From NCBI GenBank assembly GCA_009363875.1, contig CM018690.1:29558800-29622799 (forward strand): a stretch of DNA of 64,000 nt, written 5' to 3'. Position numbers and translations under genes: made by a program. This DNA is from Mikania micrantha (taxonomy: Eukaryota; Streptophyta; Magnoliopsida; Asterales; Asteraceae). Positions 24,014 to 36,951 of the stretch are shown one piece after another (the first letter of the stretch is position 1; the number at the start of each line of letters is the position of its first letter). A model generated the notes under the pieces. That model was not told the DNA's origin. It was given only the letters and a program-made list of their open reading frames with translations, and did no database searches.

Positions 24014-24694
24014 CTCATGTATGATGGTGTATGTACCCCATCTTTATTTTTTTTAACAGTCATACTATCACACTACTGTTATTAAACTACTTCCAATTAT
24101 TCTTTTCTTACTTGAATTTGAACCAAAAACCTTCTTTTTAAGAGGTAATATCGATAACAAGTGGATTAATCCCACATTGACATCTTGATATTTCATAAGG
24201 ATGAAAAAACAAATCTTAAACTGATGTGGAAACTTGAAACTTAAAACATTTACGTCGTATTCATGGATATGAGACCAGGTATAAATCATTTTCAAAGAGT
24301 TTCATTGGTTTGAAACGAGTGTGAAAGTAGGTGATACTTGTCATATTATTGAATCAAAATTGAATTATAGTTTAATTTTATAAAATATCATTAATGGTAT
24401 GTTGAAGGTACCAGAATTTTAAAATTTTGGACTTGATAGAAAGTGTTGCTAAGTATTTTGTGTTTGCAAATTATTTTTTAATGCGAATTTGAGATTGAAT
24501 TAAAGCAATGGACATAATAACGAGTAATTTTTAACATCATACCATAAACATGTATATAGAATTATAGGTTTATAGATACCTACATGCATGATTGATGCAT
24601 ACTTCTGAATCCAACGACCTTGAAATCAGTGTGAAACATAAAGTTTGAGACTAAGATTCTAGAATACTGTTAAATCAACCTCACATAATAATAA

Positions 24695-24960
24695 CTAGGT
24701 TTATACCCGCAGCGCGTTGCGGCGGGTCATCACAATACACTCTTGACAACGGGTATTATATGTCATTTGCAGAAACATAAGTTACATAGCAAAATCAAAT
24801 CTATTATCACGAACTCTATACAAATTTCTTATAAAAACATAAAATCATACAAAATCCACACAAATATGTTACGAAAATAATTAAAAAAAAACTGACAATA
24901 TCCTTCTCATCGGCAACCAATTGGTTGAATTAAAAAAACCACAAATCTCTAAGCACACAT
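24695..24960 (-). mobile_element. Helitron 3' terminal region (copy 2)
   Basis: On the minus strand the end is a hairpin ('acccgccgcaacgcgctgcg') followed by 'ggtataaacctag' and T. The upstream part matches copies 1 and 3 ('gttcgtgataatagatttga'). The 5' end was not located. Confidence 0.7.
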
Positions 24961-25300
24961 CGATTTTCTATGACAACAAACAAATAACAGTTACTTTTTC
25001 CGAACACCACTAAAACCGTAGAAAAGACAACATTTTTTCACTAATCATAGAGAGAAAACCCTTAAACCCTATTTGGGTCGTTGATTTGAATTTTGAAAAT
25101 AAATATGTGGTTCACATTAACTTACATTAAAACTGATTTGTTTATTCAAAACCAATTTTTTTATTCATATTCAATGTGCACTACATTTTTATTTTCAAAA
25201 TTCCAAATTAATGGTACATATAAAGTTTAAGTGTTTTCTCTCTTGGATTGGGTTTTAACAGGATACAAACCATATACACACACACACATAGGGTTTTATT

Positions 25301-25530
25301 CATTTGTTAACTTTTCCTTATTGCGTTAACTAAGTAACTACATCTTATTACTTTGAATCCCACATTAAAATAAATTTAAAAGTGTAGGTTTTTTCTTATT
25401 TTTTTATTAATGTAAGTGGACCCTACATTAATTAAAAAAAACATACACATTTAAATTTACGTTAATGTGGGCCAAAAGTAACAAGATGTATTTATTCAGT
25501 TAACGGAATAAACATGGGTTAACATTTGAT
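25301..25530. mobile_element. Inverted-repeat MITE (family of 6161-6390)
   Basis: The left arm 'ttccttattgcgttaactaa' and right arm 'cagttaacggaataaacatg' pair, with inner blocks 'cacattaaaataaattta' and 'taaatttacgttaatgtg'. Same layout as the 6161 copy. Confidence 0.7.
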
Positions 25531-25589
25531 TATCTCAATCTATATATATAAAGTCGGAGGACCCACACATTGTTTGATAAATATATTTG

Positions 25590-25665
25590 TTTAATATTTT
25601 AAATGTATATAAAATGTGTGGGTTTGATAAATATATTTGTTTAATATTTTAAATGTGGGACCCAC
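25590..25665. repeat. Twofold direct repeat
   Basis: 'tttgataaatatatttgttt' with its extension 'aatattttaaatgt' occurs twice, at about 25574 and 25623. Confidence 0.7.
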
Positions 25666-25874
25666 GTTACTATTCCCCACCATGTCATATAATATATATA
25701 ATAATTAACAAGGCTTGGAATTGTACATAAATAGTGTTAAATAGTGTCATGTGTCATCAATCATTATTTAATACAGAAGGATATTTTAATCATTTGTAAT
25801 ATGCATAAAAGCTAGATTTAATATTGCGGTGTCATGTGTCATCCTTTAATATAATTTAATATAGCTAATTATTT

Positions 25875-26040
25875 ATTTAAAGTTTACCCACTCTTTTTTT
25901 TATACATTCATAACTTTTTATACCTTAATATTTTTTTATAAAAATTGCACAATTTTACTCGTCTTATTTTCTCTTTAACTCTGTTATAGTCTTGACTAGG
26001 TTTTTTTTAGTTTTTTCGGATGTTCATATTTACATCAATG
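25875..26040. mobile_element. Single arm of the 18787 foldback family
   Basis: Matches the right arm of 18787-19740 read in reverse: 'acattcataactttttatac', 'aaaattgcacaattttactc' and 'gttatagtcttgactag'. The second arm is missing. Confidence 0.6.
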
Positions 26041-26835
26041 TAACAAGTATAAACATAACACATTTTTATAACGAGATGTAACGATTTTTAGTTTACATTG
26101 TTGTAAATTAAATATGAAACTCGGGAACACAACATGTATTATTTTCATTTATTTTCCCTCGTTAAATGAAACTCAGGAACATACAATTTTTCTCCTTTCC
26201 TTCTATTTTCTTTTTTTTTCTCCCATTTAATGAACCAGGGAACATGGCGTTATGGAGAAAACAGAAGGACAGAAGGAGAACATAAGGAAAATGAATGATT
26301 GAAAGGAAATATAAAGGAAAAAATGGAAAGTAATCTTTGCAAATTGGAACGAAAAGATTTTATAGAATTTTGCCTAGTTTTCATTCTATTTTTCTCTTTT
26401 TTTTTAAATGAAACTCAAGAACTTAAAATGTTTCATTTTCCTTTTCTTTCATTCGTAAATGAAAGTCAAGAATACAAACATATTGTCTCTTTCCTTCCAT
26501 TTCATTTCCTTTCTTTCTTTAAGTAAACTCATAACGTTAATGTAAAACAATATATTTTGTTCATATTCAATTAAATTGTTTAATCATTTTATAATTTCTA
26601 AATTATCATTAGTAATTGTTATTTAATTTTTTATTCAACATACATAATACGTATAATCAATTAAATTGTTTAATTGTTTTATAATTTCTAACTTATCCTC
26701 AGTAATTACTATTTAACTTTTTATTAATTCCAACATGTTTATAAGTTAAATTTATAGAGTGCCAGAAAGTCGGAAACTCAAACATCTGATTTGTGATTTC
26801 AAATACTATTTTAATTTTAACATCATTTTTTTTAA
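26041..26835. other. Intergenic DNA, no gene seen
   Basis: AT-rich and pyrimidine-rich runs ('cttttctttcatt') with an internal near-duplication ('attaaattgtttaat' at about 26570 and 26659). No coding signal. Confidence 0.4.
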
Positions 26836-26837
26836 CG

Positions 26838-27062
26838 GCCAACTAATCAAGTACTCTGTACATGGCCTCCAATAGCTAAAGGATGCCCAAGCTGGCCATT
26901 AATCCAGACGGACAGAGCCTCTAGCCCACCAGCCACCAATTCCCGGAGAAAACCCGACCCAAGCACCCTCCTAAAAGCACGACGTTAGAACTTGGAAGGC
27001 TGGTAAAACCGGGTGGGATCAAGAATCGAACCCATGACCTGAGTCTCCGATCACTTCCTCGT
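26838..27062 (-). mobile_element. tRNA-derived SINE
   Basis: On the minus strand the head has a B-box-like 'atgggttcgattct'. The body has 'gggttttctccgggaattgg' and the tail 'ggccgttaaaaaaaatgatg'. The tail and body resemble the SINE at 16995-17221. Confidence 0.7.
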
Positions 27063-28184
27063 GCCCTAATGTTAACTTTGTACTTTTAGAAATTATACAA
27101 TAGGAATGAGGAGGCACTTCAGACGTGTCACATGACATGTGTGACGTGTAGATGAAAGTGAGAGGTGGAAATGTAGTTTTTAACGTGTCGTTTGTTCACA
27201 CGTGCCGTTCTAGAAAACAAAAATAAAATAAAAAATAAAAATGCATCACACGTGTTGGTGTTTTCTTTGTCCTTGTTTCGCCGTAATCCTATATACGTTT
27301 TTTACATGTTGTCATATGGTCATATAGAGTCGTCCAAGAAGCTCAAAACTCGGATTCGGTTCGTAACTTATTCGAATAAAGCTCGGAATCTACGCGTGCT
27401 CTTTTTGGTGCAGATTTGACTCAATCGCTTATAGGATCTTCTTATGTCGGCAGAGACACCCATCACCTCTGGACAACACCACCGCCGTCAATTTATTTTA
27501 ACAGTAAACAGACGTTAAGAAACAAACACTCTTTTTCTTACAGACTACAGGCATTTGGTCCACATTTTCTTCTACAGATGTATGCAGATGTGGTCCGCAA
27601 ACTGCAGACATTTTACATTTGTACTTCTTAAAAAACAAACTGCACCTTAGTTCTTTATTTTTATTTCAATCATTTAATATTTCATTTATCTTTATTTCAG
27701 TCATTTAATTTTAATATTTTGTTTATGTATCTCACTTAATACACATGTTTCTAACATATATATTTATAAGTTATATGCTTTAGTTTGTTCTTTAAATAAA
27801 TAGAGACATTTATATATTTTACCTCCCTAATATATTTAATTACATATTTACTCAAGTAAAAAATTGAATTACATATTGTTATTTTCTTAAACATTTATTT
27901 CCTTAATATAAAAGTTGATTACATATTACTCATCCCAAATAAGTAAATACCAATAGACCCCTGGCTCGGCTTTATTCGGCTAGTGAACACCCCTATACTC
28001 ATATGTAATATGTCGAAACATTAATCCCGTGTAATCTGTCCTGCCCTACAAATTATACTATATAGTAAAAACACAACCGAAAAATAGTAATGTATTTGTT
28101 TTTTTAGTTTGGCTCAAAGCTTTTGTTTTGACACATATAGTTATGGCCTAGGTTTTGCCACATACTATCGTTTTATTTCATCCA
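27063..28184. other. Intergenic DNA, no gene seen
   Basis: Mixed sequence. The part at about 27500-27650 ('gacgttaagaaacaaacact', 'aaaaaacaaactgcacctta') looks like a decayed PIF/Harbinger end; the rest is AT-rich. Confidence 0.35.
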
Positions 28185-28399
28185 CGTACCGGTGAGAAGG
28201 ATTTTGTGAATAATTTTTTAATTATTTTCGTAACATATTTGTATGGATTTTATATGATTTTATAAAAAAATTGTATAAAGTTCGTGATAAGATATTTGAT
28301 TTTGCTATATAACTTATGTTTATACAAATGATATATAATATATGTTTTAGTGAGCAAATTGTGATAACCCGCTACAACACGTGACAGGAAAAAACCTAG
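28185..28399 (+). mobile_element. Helitron 3' terminal region (copy 3)
   Basis: Ends 'aacccgctacaacacgtgac' then 'aggaaaaaacctag' and T, an exact CTAG-T terminus with a weakened hairpin. The upstream 180 bp match copy 1 in the same orientation. Confidence 0.7.
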
Positions 28400-28954
28400 T
28401 TGGTTATTAATTACATATACATAGAAAGTGACACCAATGCTCACAAAATGTTTTGATAAAAAGAAACAATTGAGTCATTTTCAGGAACACATTTTCATTC
28501 TTTTTTTCTAAAACTGACATTTCAACGTCAACTCAAAACTAGATTTGATCTTTTAGACAACTCACTTTAACCCAAACCGAGTTCGGGCAAACCCGTGCTG
28601 ACCAATCGGTCAATTTTGCCATGCCTAATAAAACCATGTTCAAATGTGATATAGTAGTGTGAAACCCATCCAACAAAGTTCTCAGCTCATCCTTAGAATT
28701 TTCATCAAAACTGGTCAAGTAAAACTGTGAAAACCCATTAACAGGCACTTTATGAGATACGCATCAAAGCCGAACATTATCAAAGCTGAAGTATGGTCTG
28801 ATCGATGAGGGTAAGATGTAGACAACATTTGTCAAAAAAGTGATTGCACATAACGAGAAAGAACTGTACCATATGAGCAAAACAAACCAAACTAATACAG
28901 TTATCACAAGGGCTTAAATACGTAAGAGTTGATAATATTAAACATAAGTTATGC

Positions 28955-31900
28955 CTAAAGAAACCTGGCAGCAACATACTCGTTAATTCTAAGAGGAAAA
29001 CTGTAAAACTCATCGTTCCTACTATCACCTTTCTTGTGCTGAAACGGGCCCCACCACGGCACCCCTCTCTCGTCACGCGTATGGTGCGCGTCTAACGTGT
29101 TATCCAGTATTGTCCCCACTATCAACGCAACCATAGGAGCCGAAGCAAATATGGTGTTCAGTATATCATCAAACTGTCAACATACAAGTTTTAAGTTAGA
29201 TAAACAACTTTCAAAATATGTTTAAATTGAACATTGTATGTTGTTGGTTGTTCCTTACCCATCCGCCACCCGAGTGAACGGGTCCACGGCCCGTGTTGCC
29301 ATCGGTGTTAGCCACAAAGTATTGGGGTATTGATATTCCAAGAAACAGAGATAATCCCATTATGTAGATGTTCCTCATTGAGTTATTGTTTGTAAATTGA
29401 ATGTAAGTGACCCCAACAGCAGCTGTTTCAATAATAAAATAAAATTCTTTAAAGCTTTTTGTAAGAGTAGGAACACTGCTTTGAACACTGTCATATGGCC
29501 ACCAGGATAAACGAGCGAGGCTGCCCGAGACCAACTCGCTAAAAGCTTAAATTGAGCTGAGCTTAAACGAGGTCGAGGCAAAATTGGAGCTCACTTTATT
29601 AATGAAATGAGCATTGTATAAATATAATCATTGTTAAAAAATAGAATACAATACATTAACAAAATAATAAAATACTATACACACACCTGATAAAAAAGTA
29701 TATGTTTGTGCCACGTGTGATATAGTTTTGTGAGATTTCTTTTTTCTGGCTTCATATTTTATTTCTTCCTTGTAGAATATTTAAATTACTTTTATTCAAC
29801 CCTTAATTTTAATTTCATCTGCTCAATATTTTTGAAATACATACGTTTTTAACATTGTATAAGTGTATTAATAAATACATAAAAACAAATAACATACGGG
29901 TATAGCCCGGGGCAAGATCAAGCCTGTATAACTACTTAGAAGTCAAGCTTTAGCATGGTTGAAAAATCGGCCTAGTCAGACAATTAATTGGATGTTGGCT
30001 AGGTGTCGATTAATTTTTTGGTAATCGGCCAGAAAATTGGCAGTCTGTCAAGATCGGTCAAAGTTGCCATCAGTCGGCCTAATAAGAGCTAATCAGACTA
30101 AGGGGCTGTTTGGTGATGTCTGAATGGATCTGAATGGGTCTGAATCTGAATGGTTCAGATTCAGACCGTTTGTTTCGTGAAAAAAAACCACATCTGAATG
30201 GAACCAAATGTCTGAATGGAGGTCTGAACCATTCAGACTTGGGGTGAAGTCTGAACCATTCAGATGTGAAGGAAGAGAGGCTGGGCTGGGCACCACCGGC
30301 CATACCCTCGCGTGAAGACACCATCGCCGTCGCTTGAAGAGAGTCTGGGGCTCGACTGCACCACCACCACCGGTCGCTCCAAGAAACCAACAACTTCGAA
30401 CCTGAATGGCCGTCGGTTCCCTCGATCAACCGCCGCCGTCACTCGATTGCATCATCACCGTCGGTTCCCTTGCTCGCCGTCGCTCGACCACTGTCGCGAT
30501 GGTCGTCGATCGGGCTGATTTCCTTGATTTAACCAGCAAACGTGACCGCTCCAGCACCCTCGATTGGCCCTGATTTCCTCGAAGATGGTGAGGTCGACGA
30601 CGTTTGTGGCTGCGATGGAGGCTGCGGCGGCGGAGAAGCAGCGACGGGCGGCGGCGGAGAAGCAGCGACGGGCGACGGCGGAGAAGCAGCGACGGGCGAC
30701 GGCGGAGAAGCAGCGATGGGCGGCGATGGGATGAGGCGAACGGAAGGAAGGCGGAGGAGGGGCGAACGATTTGTGGCTGCGATGGATGAGGCGACGGGAT
30801 TAGGGTTTTTTACTTTTTTTCCAAGTAAAATGATATTTTTTTTTATTTTTCATTCAGATCTTTAACCAAACGCTCTTAACTGGTTCAGTACTTAATCATT
30901 CAGATCCTCTTAATCATTCAGACATCTTAACCATTCAGCACTTAATGGTTCAGACACTACCAAACAGCCCCTAATTGGTTAACCTTAAAATCAGATCCAA
31001 TGACAACAAATTCCGGCGACCTAGCCTTTGTTTATCAACTCAGGCCCATTTTAAATATGTTTGGGTCTTTTAGTTGGTTTTTTCAATCGTTTTGACAAGA
31101 AAATATATTTAAACTAGGTATGTTTGTTGTGTTGTTGTTAGTTTGTAAAAATCTATTAAGTATTGAAAAATTAATACTTATTTTAAAAATATATATATAT
31201 AATTTTGTATCTGTTTATATATAATTTTGAAAAGCTATATATAAATTTCAAATATGATTAATCCCTAGTCGTACCCCACCGCCCGTCTAGCGCCCAACGA
31301 TTTTTACAACTATAAGCTTTAGCTTTAAACATATGGATTCAAAACTAGCTAAGCTCGAGTATTTGAGCTTTTATTAGTTAGACGAAACAAGCATAATAGA
31401 GTTCGGGTTCTGCTTGTTTATATGCCTAGTAACATATACCCCTAGTCGAGGCAGCCTCTCTACCTCATTTGGGGTAGGGGAAGGTTTGTTTTCATCTCTC
31501 CCTCTCCAGACCCCACAAAGCGGGATTTTACTGGGTATGTGTTGTTGTTAACATATACCCCTAGTAACATACAACATACATTCTTTCTTCTTTTACCGAT
31601 CGCAGCAACCATGAAGTAAATCATGGTTAACGGTAAAAAAAATGAATATATGCTGCACTAAATGATTAAAAAAAAAAGAAGAAAGAAAAGTATGTTAGCC
31701 GCTTTATGTAAATAATATAAATCTCTTAAAACTCACCTACAAGCCCATACAAAACACAATAAATGGCTGCAAATATTGGGAGAGGAATTGATGCGAAAAG
31801 GGCTCCAAATTTTCCTGAGGAAGAACCAAGTGATTTTTAAGTTATTTATAAAAATAAAAAATATATATATCAAAAAATAGAAAATAAAAAACTAGTAAAG

Positions 31901-34900
31901 AACAACACGAACCGAATATGGAGAAGAAGAACATGAAGACTGTAGATATTTGAACCACTCTTCGACTACCCACATGTGTTAATGCAAGAAGTCCAACATT
32001 TTCACTGCACTTCAAGAATGATAATTTACTTAATGTCACAAAATAAACATCTTAAAGATGCAGTGAAGAAAATAAAAAATGAGTTCTTACACGGACGCAT
32101 TTGTACCAACGATTGAACCAAATATGCCATCAAGCAGCTGACTAACACCCTGCAAGGTTGAAAAAAACCAAGCTAAGGATTTCTTGTAGGTATAACATTA
32201 TAAAAAAGAACCACCAAATACATAGTGAACAGGTGTGAACCTGTAAACCAATGCTTCGACTTAGAACATGTGCCGGAGGAGGTGTAGCTCCCGCAAAACG
32301 TGATGCAGCAATGAAAGTTCCGGTTGACTGCATGAAAAGCAATGATAACATATACATACAAAGAGCAAATATTTAATCAACATAATTTATGATGTCTATA
32401 TGACTGTGACTGGAACAAGAAAATTTGAGGCGGCAAAATTAGCAGGTTGAGCAACAAGTTAAAATGGGTCTGTTTAAAAAATGGATATTATTTCAGTAAG
32501 GGGTGAAATAGCCAAATAGGTCAAGTTGGATTGACCTGCATATGCAAAAGCATGGACAGACCTATTTATGGGGCTTTAGGGTTACGAGACCCCATTGAAT
32601 CTAAGCTATTAACGTATATTGAGAAAATTTTTTTGATCGATTATTTGAAGTGGCCCCATAAATATAATTGAAAACGATTTATCACATCAAAATTGAAGTT
32701 GGTGTAATGGTTATTGAGATAATCATAAATCATTCTTTTAAAATAGGTCTAGGGTTTGAATCCAAGGGGGGTTAGGTTTTTTTTTTTAATTCCAAATTTT
32801 GACCATATTTAATTACGGAATTATCCTAAAATCTGACCCGACCCGGCGAACTAGGCACGACCAAAAATTGTAACATTATGTTACTATAAATAATAATATT
32901 GGAAAAAGGTGACCCTCCAGGGAAAAAATCCCGAGTCCGCCATTGTGCAAAAACCTTTTCCAATTCTAAAAATATTGAATGATTATTAATGTTTTAAATA
33001 TGGTTAAAGAAGGCACTATTACTATAACAATTCAAAATTTGGAATAAAATTAATTAGGGGTTTTATGCTTGTGCATTACAAATAACACTTTAAGTAACTT
33101 TTCACCATCCATGACTAACTTTTTGTAGTCAACCCATTTGACATAATTGAGATAAATACACAACCCAAATCGATTGATTTATAAGTACATAAGCCAAAAT
33201 CACCATCTCTAAGGAATATATTAGAACAAACCTCTACTGTTGTAACTAGAGCAGCTCCCATCATTCCAAAAACATGGCTTGCTCTGAATATAGGCGTACC
33301 CCATTGAAAAGGATAAGGAATCTTGATCCTAAATACCGTTGGCACAAGTTTATTAGACTTAAAATAGGTCAAACAGTTGACTTTTTGGAAGAAAAGAAGC
33401 ACTGGAAATGATTCTTGGGGAATGTAAAGTCTACCATGGAGCAGATGACATAAGGAAAGAACGATCAGTCCTGCAGCTGCGTTTTGTTGCATCCCCGACA
33501 TTATTATAAGCACCAGCTGCAGTGAGTATGGCTGCAAAAGCCCAAATAAGACCAATACAGACAAGCAATGCAAATCTCTCAAGAATTGGATGTGCAGCAG
33601 GATGTAGGCGTTTCATGTACTACAACATAACATATGTTATTAGATAACATTGAGTTTGGCTAGTCAAGATTTAGCGTTCCTTTTGGTTCATATATGCCAT
33701 ACCTGTTGAAGGACGACCAAAAACACGAGCATAGGCAGCCCAATCTCGACACACGTAGCAAGCTGCATATTAAAAGAGATCAAATGAGTTTCGCGTTTTT
33801 AAAATAGAAATTTATGGATAAAATGTTTTGATGAAAACAATTATACCTGTGGAAAACCCCTCCCAAATAATCCAAGACCAACTACACATATATAAGGAAC
33901 AACAATAAGTGGACTAAGTAGCCTGCACAAACATAAAAACAATTAAAATTGTAAAATTGTAAAATTTCAACGTTTAAATGCATAATAACAGAAAGGAAAA
34001 AGAAAAGAATAGAGATAGTTGAATTACTTTGTGAATTCTCCCCATGCCTTGCTAAATCCTAGGAGCATGTTGATAAATGACGAAATTATCAGGGATCCTT
34101 GAATAGCTCTCATTGTGTGCAGAAATCGCTACCATTTTACATCATAAAATCACCGCTCGTTAGTAAAAAGTAAAACATTACCTAATATGCCATATGACTT
34201 AGGGCTGTTGATCGGGTCAACCCGATCGGGTTTCGGGTTAATCGGGTCGGGTTAGTCGGGTTTCCCCTAAAAAATTATTAACCCGCAACCCGACCCGAAT
34301 AACATTCGGGTTATTCGGGTTCGGGTTAGTCGGGTCACGGGTTATTCGGGTCGGGTCAGTCGGGTTAGTCGGGTTGGTATTTATTTGTTATTATCTTATC
34401 CTAATTTTAAATTTCTACAAATAATTCATTTTGCAAACATAATTCAATGAAAACTATGTAAATAATTTATTTTTCATATATAATTTGATTAATAGTCATT
34501 GTCATAATTTGGTAAAAAGTTAAATATATCTTGCATTTAATAATTAATATATATAAAAAAATAAAAATCATTCTTATTCGGGTTATTCGGGTTGACCCGA
34601 AACCCGACTAACTTTTAAAAATATACCCGAAACCCGACCCTATTAACAGTTCGGGTTAATCGGGTTGACCCGAATAACCCGACTAACATTTTTGACCCGA
34701 ATAACCCGACCCTATTAAGTTTATTCGGGTTCGGGTGCGGGTCGGGTTAGTCGGGTTCGGGTATTTTCGACACCTATGACTTATATATAAGTTCGAATTA
34801 TATAGCTATTATACCTCATGCTCCGATGAGAAATCTTCATCTCGAAAATCATTTATGATCGACAATACGGCTAGAATATAAGCAAATGATGGTCCCATGA

Positions 34901-36951
34901 CTGTAGGAAGCCTGCTACCAAGTAAAGCTTGCAAAAGGGTATTCAATCCCGACATGAAGAGCACTGCTTGAATTACACGGGCCTTATCACCCTGTATAGC
35001 CAAAGGATCAAAACTTTAGTTGAATTATGTAATTTTAACAAATATTAGTAATACTTTATCTTTTTGCAGGTGTTCCAATGTTTAAAAGATAACGTATCAT
35101 GAAAGACTCACAGGGCCACCGCCCATTCGAGGAACAAGAAGGGATGCGATCATCACTATGCTGCCAAGCATTACTATGTAGTGTTGAAATGCCAGTATAG
35201 CAGTTTGTGCTGCATAATTTTAAACAACCCACAGTTTTAGGAATGTTAGCCTCAACTAAAATGATTAAGTACCCATAAACAAAAAATAAAAATACTAAAT
35301 TTATGAAGTTAGACAATTTGCATATGACATCCTCCATTTAGATCTCTTTTAATAGACGAAATATAGATGTGGAAATCTTGACCCATAGCAACATAAATGG
35401 GTAGATTTGGATGACCAATTATTGTATTTTGAGTTGGAATGGGTATGATTATGACATACAACGGTTGAGAACGCTTAACACAATTACACAATACAGGTCA
35501 AGATGGCAAGTTAAAAACTAAATGAATATAATGGATTCAAACTAGTAAGAATGATCAATAATATATTTGATGAAAAAATCCTTAAAAATTAATCAAATAA
35601 ACTATTTGTTTAGTTACAACCATAGTTGTCAAAGGCACAAGGCGCACTCAAGACGCATAAGCCACGCCTAGAGCCCAGGCCTAAGGCGCAAAAAAAGCAA
35701 GGGCTTTTTTAAACTAGGCGCATAGTATCAAGTTACCATTTTTAGAAGTTTGACATTTTTTAAGCTTAAAAATTTGTAATCTAGTTATATAGAGTTTTTA
35801 AAATAGAAAACCTTTTTATGGTTGCTTTAAACTGGTTTATGGTTGGATTTTTTTGAACTTTGCCGGATATTCCAGAATTTTGCCCGATATTCCAAAATTT
35901 TGCCGAAATCTAGCCAGAAAGCCACCGGAGTACGCCTAGGCTGCCACCAGGCTCCTTTCATGCGCTTGGCTTTTTTTTGGGGCCTAGGCGAGCGCCCGAG
36001 GGCTTTTGACAACTACGGTTACAACTCATTATAATTTGAACTAAATTGATGTTTTTTAAAACGGCCCATTTAGACCCAAATTGATTTTGCTTAAAATCTA
36101 TCTTGACATGCACCCATTTTCACCCGCATACGTTCTGACCCGTTACCCAACCTACCCACCCAATTTGCCGACAAATGAAAAGAAACTATATCCTAACAAA
36201 TAGACTATTAATTAAATTTGTAGATTCTTGGTACATAGAACATATTGCAATTTCTAAAGTAGTAATTTGTTTTATATTACATAAAAACAGAAATTCTTAT
36301 TAATCTGAAGCTGAAAGCTAGTTTGGCTTAATCTAAAAGTGAAACAGGTCAACATCAAACTGTATCTTTATCTTTTCTTTTTTAAACAAAAGTAGGCACA
36401 ATCAATGAAGTTCACTAAAGCTTCTATAATCACTAGCCAGGCCAATGAAAGTTACAAATATTTAGAATTTTACAAAAGACTATTATATAATTAGAATAGT
36501 AATAATCCATTTTATTTCAAGGGGAAAAAAAAGGTTTGTGAGAAGATCCAAAAGGGGAAAAAGAATCATGCCTTTTAAATTAAAAAAAAATCAAAAAAAT
36601 CAAAAATAACAAAAAATAAAAATCAAAACTTTAATGATCTTTTGTAAGGATATTCAGCCTTCTAACTCTTTCAATACATAATTTAAACATTTCCCACATA
36701 TATCTTTTCTTCTACTAATAATAAAAACAAAGATCAAAGATCCAAGATTCAGAAAAAGATAAATAAATAAAGATTATATATAAAAGAGTTTAAGACAAAC
36801 CCCATGAAGGATTTGAATGGATGCAGTAGTTGAGTTGCAGAAGTTGTTCAGCGGGCGGATAAGCCGGGCCTCTGGCAGAACCTAGCGGTTGTTGAACGGC
36901 GGGCGGCGGAGGTGCCGGTGCCGATGCCTGATGGTGCTCGTTTTCCACCAT
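28955..36951 (-). CDS. Nucleobase-ascorbate transporter, NAT2/NAT3-like
   Basis: Plasma-membrane purine/xanthine-type permease of the NCS2 family (family knowledge). Exons on the minus strand: 36951-36801, 35209-35112, 34991-34815, 34128-34028, 33922-33847, 33762-33703, 33619-33435, 33328-33232, 32327-32241, 32149-32091, 32004-31913, 31814-31737, 29422-29259, 29173-28955. All are GT-AG and sum to 1644 nt (547 aa), a usual NAT length, with no internal stop. The N-terminus is Pro/Ala-rich (1-45). The family's conserved QH pair is at 59-60 in AFQHYIVMLG. The signature ENVGLLALTHVGSR is at 365-378. Repeated hydrophobic blocks fit a multi-span carrier. The 3' end of exon 10 was set at 32091 because GTAAG there restores the Val of the conserved SVENVG; the GT two bases earlier would spoil it. 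Introns 1, 3, 8 and 12 hold transposon insertions. Confidence 0.93.
30102..30971. mobile_element. PIF/Harbinger-like element in NAT intron 12
   Basis: TIRs 'ggggctgtttggt' and 'accaaacagcccc' are flanked by TAA (30099-30101 and 30972-30974), the 3-bp PIF/Harbinger duplication. Both subterminal zones are crowded with 'ctgaatgg' or 'cattcag' words. The 500-bp core is GC-rich, unlike its AT-rich intron, and looks captured. No transposase. Confidence 0.8.
30620..30725. repeat. 24-bp GC-rich tandem repeat, four copies
   Basis: The unit 'gaagcagcgacgggcg' plus 'gcggcgga' repeats about four times inside the PIF-like element. The period is a multiple of three, giving a repetitive Gly/Glu/Ala ORF on the plus strand that has no other coding support. 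Confidence 0.85.
31437..31552 (+). mobile_element. Au-type SINE fragment in NAT intron 12
   Basis: Contains 'agaccccacaaagcgggatt' and ends 'actgggtatgtgttgttgtt', the characteristic 3' part of plant Au SINEs. The tRNA-like head is missing or decayed. Confidence 0.7.
32690..32795 (+). mobile_element. Possible SINE remnant in NAT intron 8
   Basis: An A-box-like 'ttggtgtaatggtt' and a B-box-like 'gggtttgaatcc' are spaced about 50 bp apart and followed by a T-rich tail. The arrangement suggests a tRNA-derived element; no duplication was found. Confidence 0.45.
34202..34775. mobile_element. hAT MITE with (CGGGTT)n arms in NAT intron 3
   Basis: Flanked by ATGACTTA at 34194-34201 and 34776-34783, an exact 8-bp duplication. 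The ends GGGCTGTTGA and (reverse complement) AGGTGTCGAA are weak TIRs. Both sides are dense 'tcgggttagtcgggtt' on one half and 'aacccgac' on the other, so the 574-bp element can fold. Confidence 0.85.
35621..36017. mobile_element. hAT MITE in NAT intron 1
   Basis: Flanked by GTTACAAC at 35613-35620 and 36018-36025. TIRs are CATAGTTGTCAAA and (reverse complement) CGTAGTTGTCAAA. The interior carries 'ggcgcactcaagacgcataa' and 'ggcctaggcgagcgcccgag'. Confidence 0.88.

Noticed and set aside
25540..25700. Helitron 5' end at 'tctatatatataaagtcgg'
   Set aside because: The start is suggestive, but no matching 3' terminus on the same strand and no second copy were found.
30079..30865. ORFs over the GC-rich core of the PIF-like element
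   Set aside because: They lie within a transposon in an intron of the opposite-strand NAT gene and reflect the 24-bp repeat and composition.
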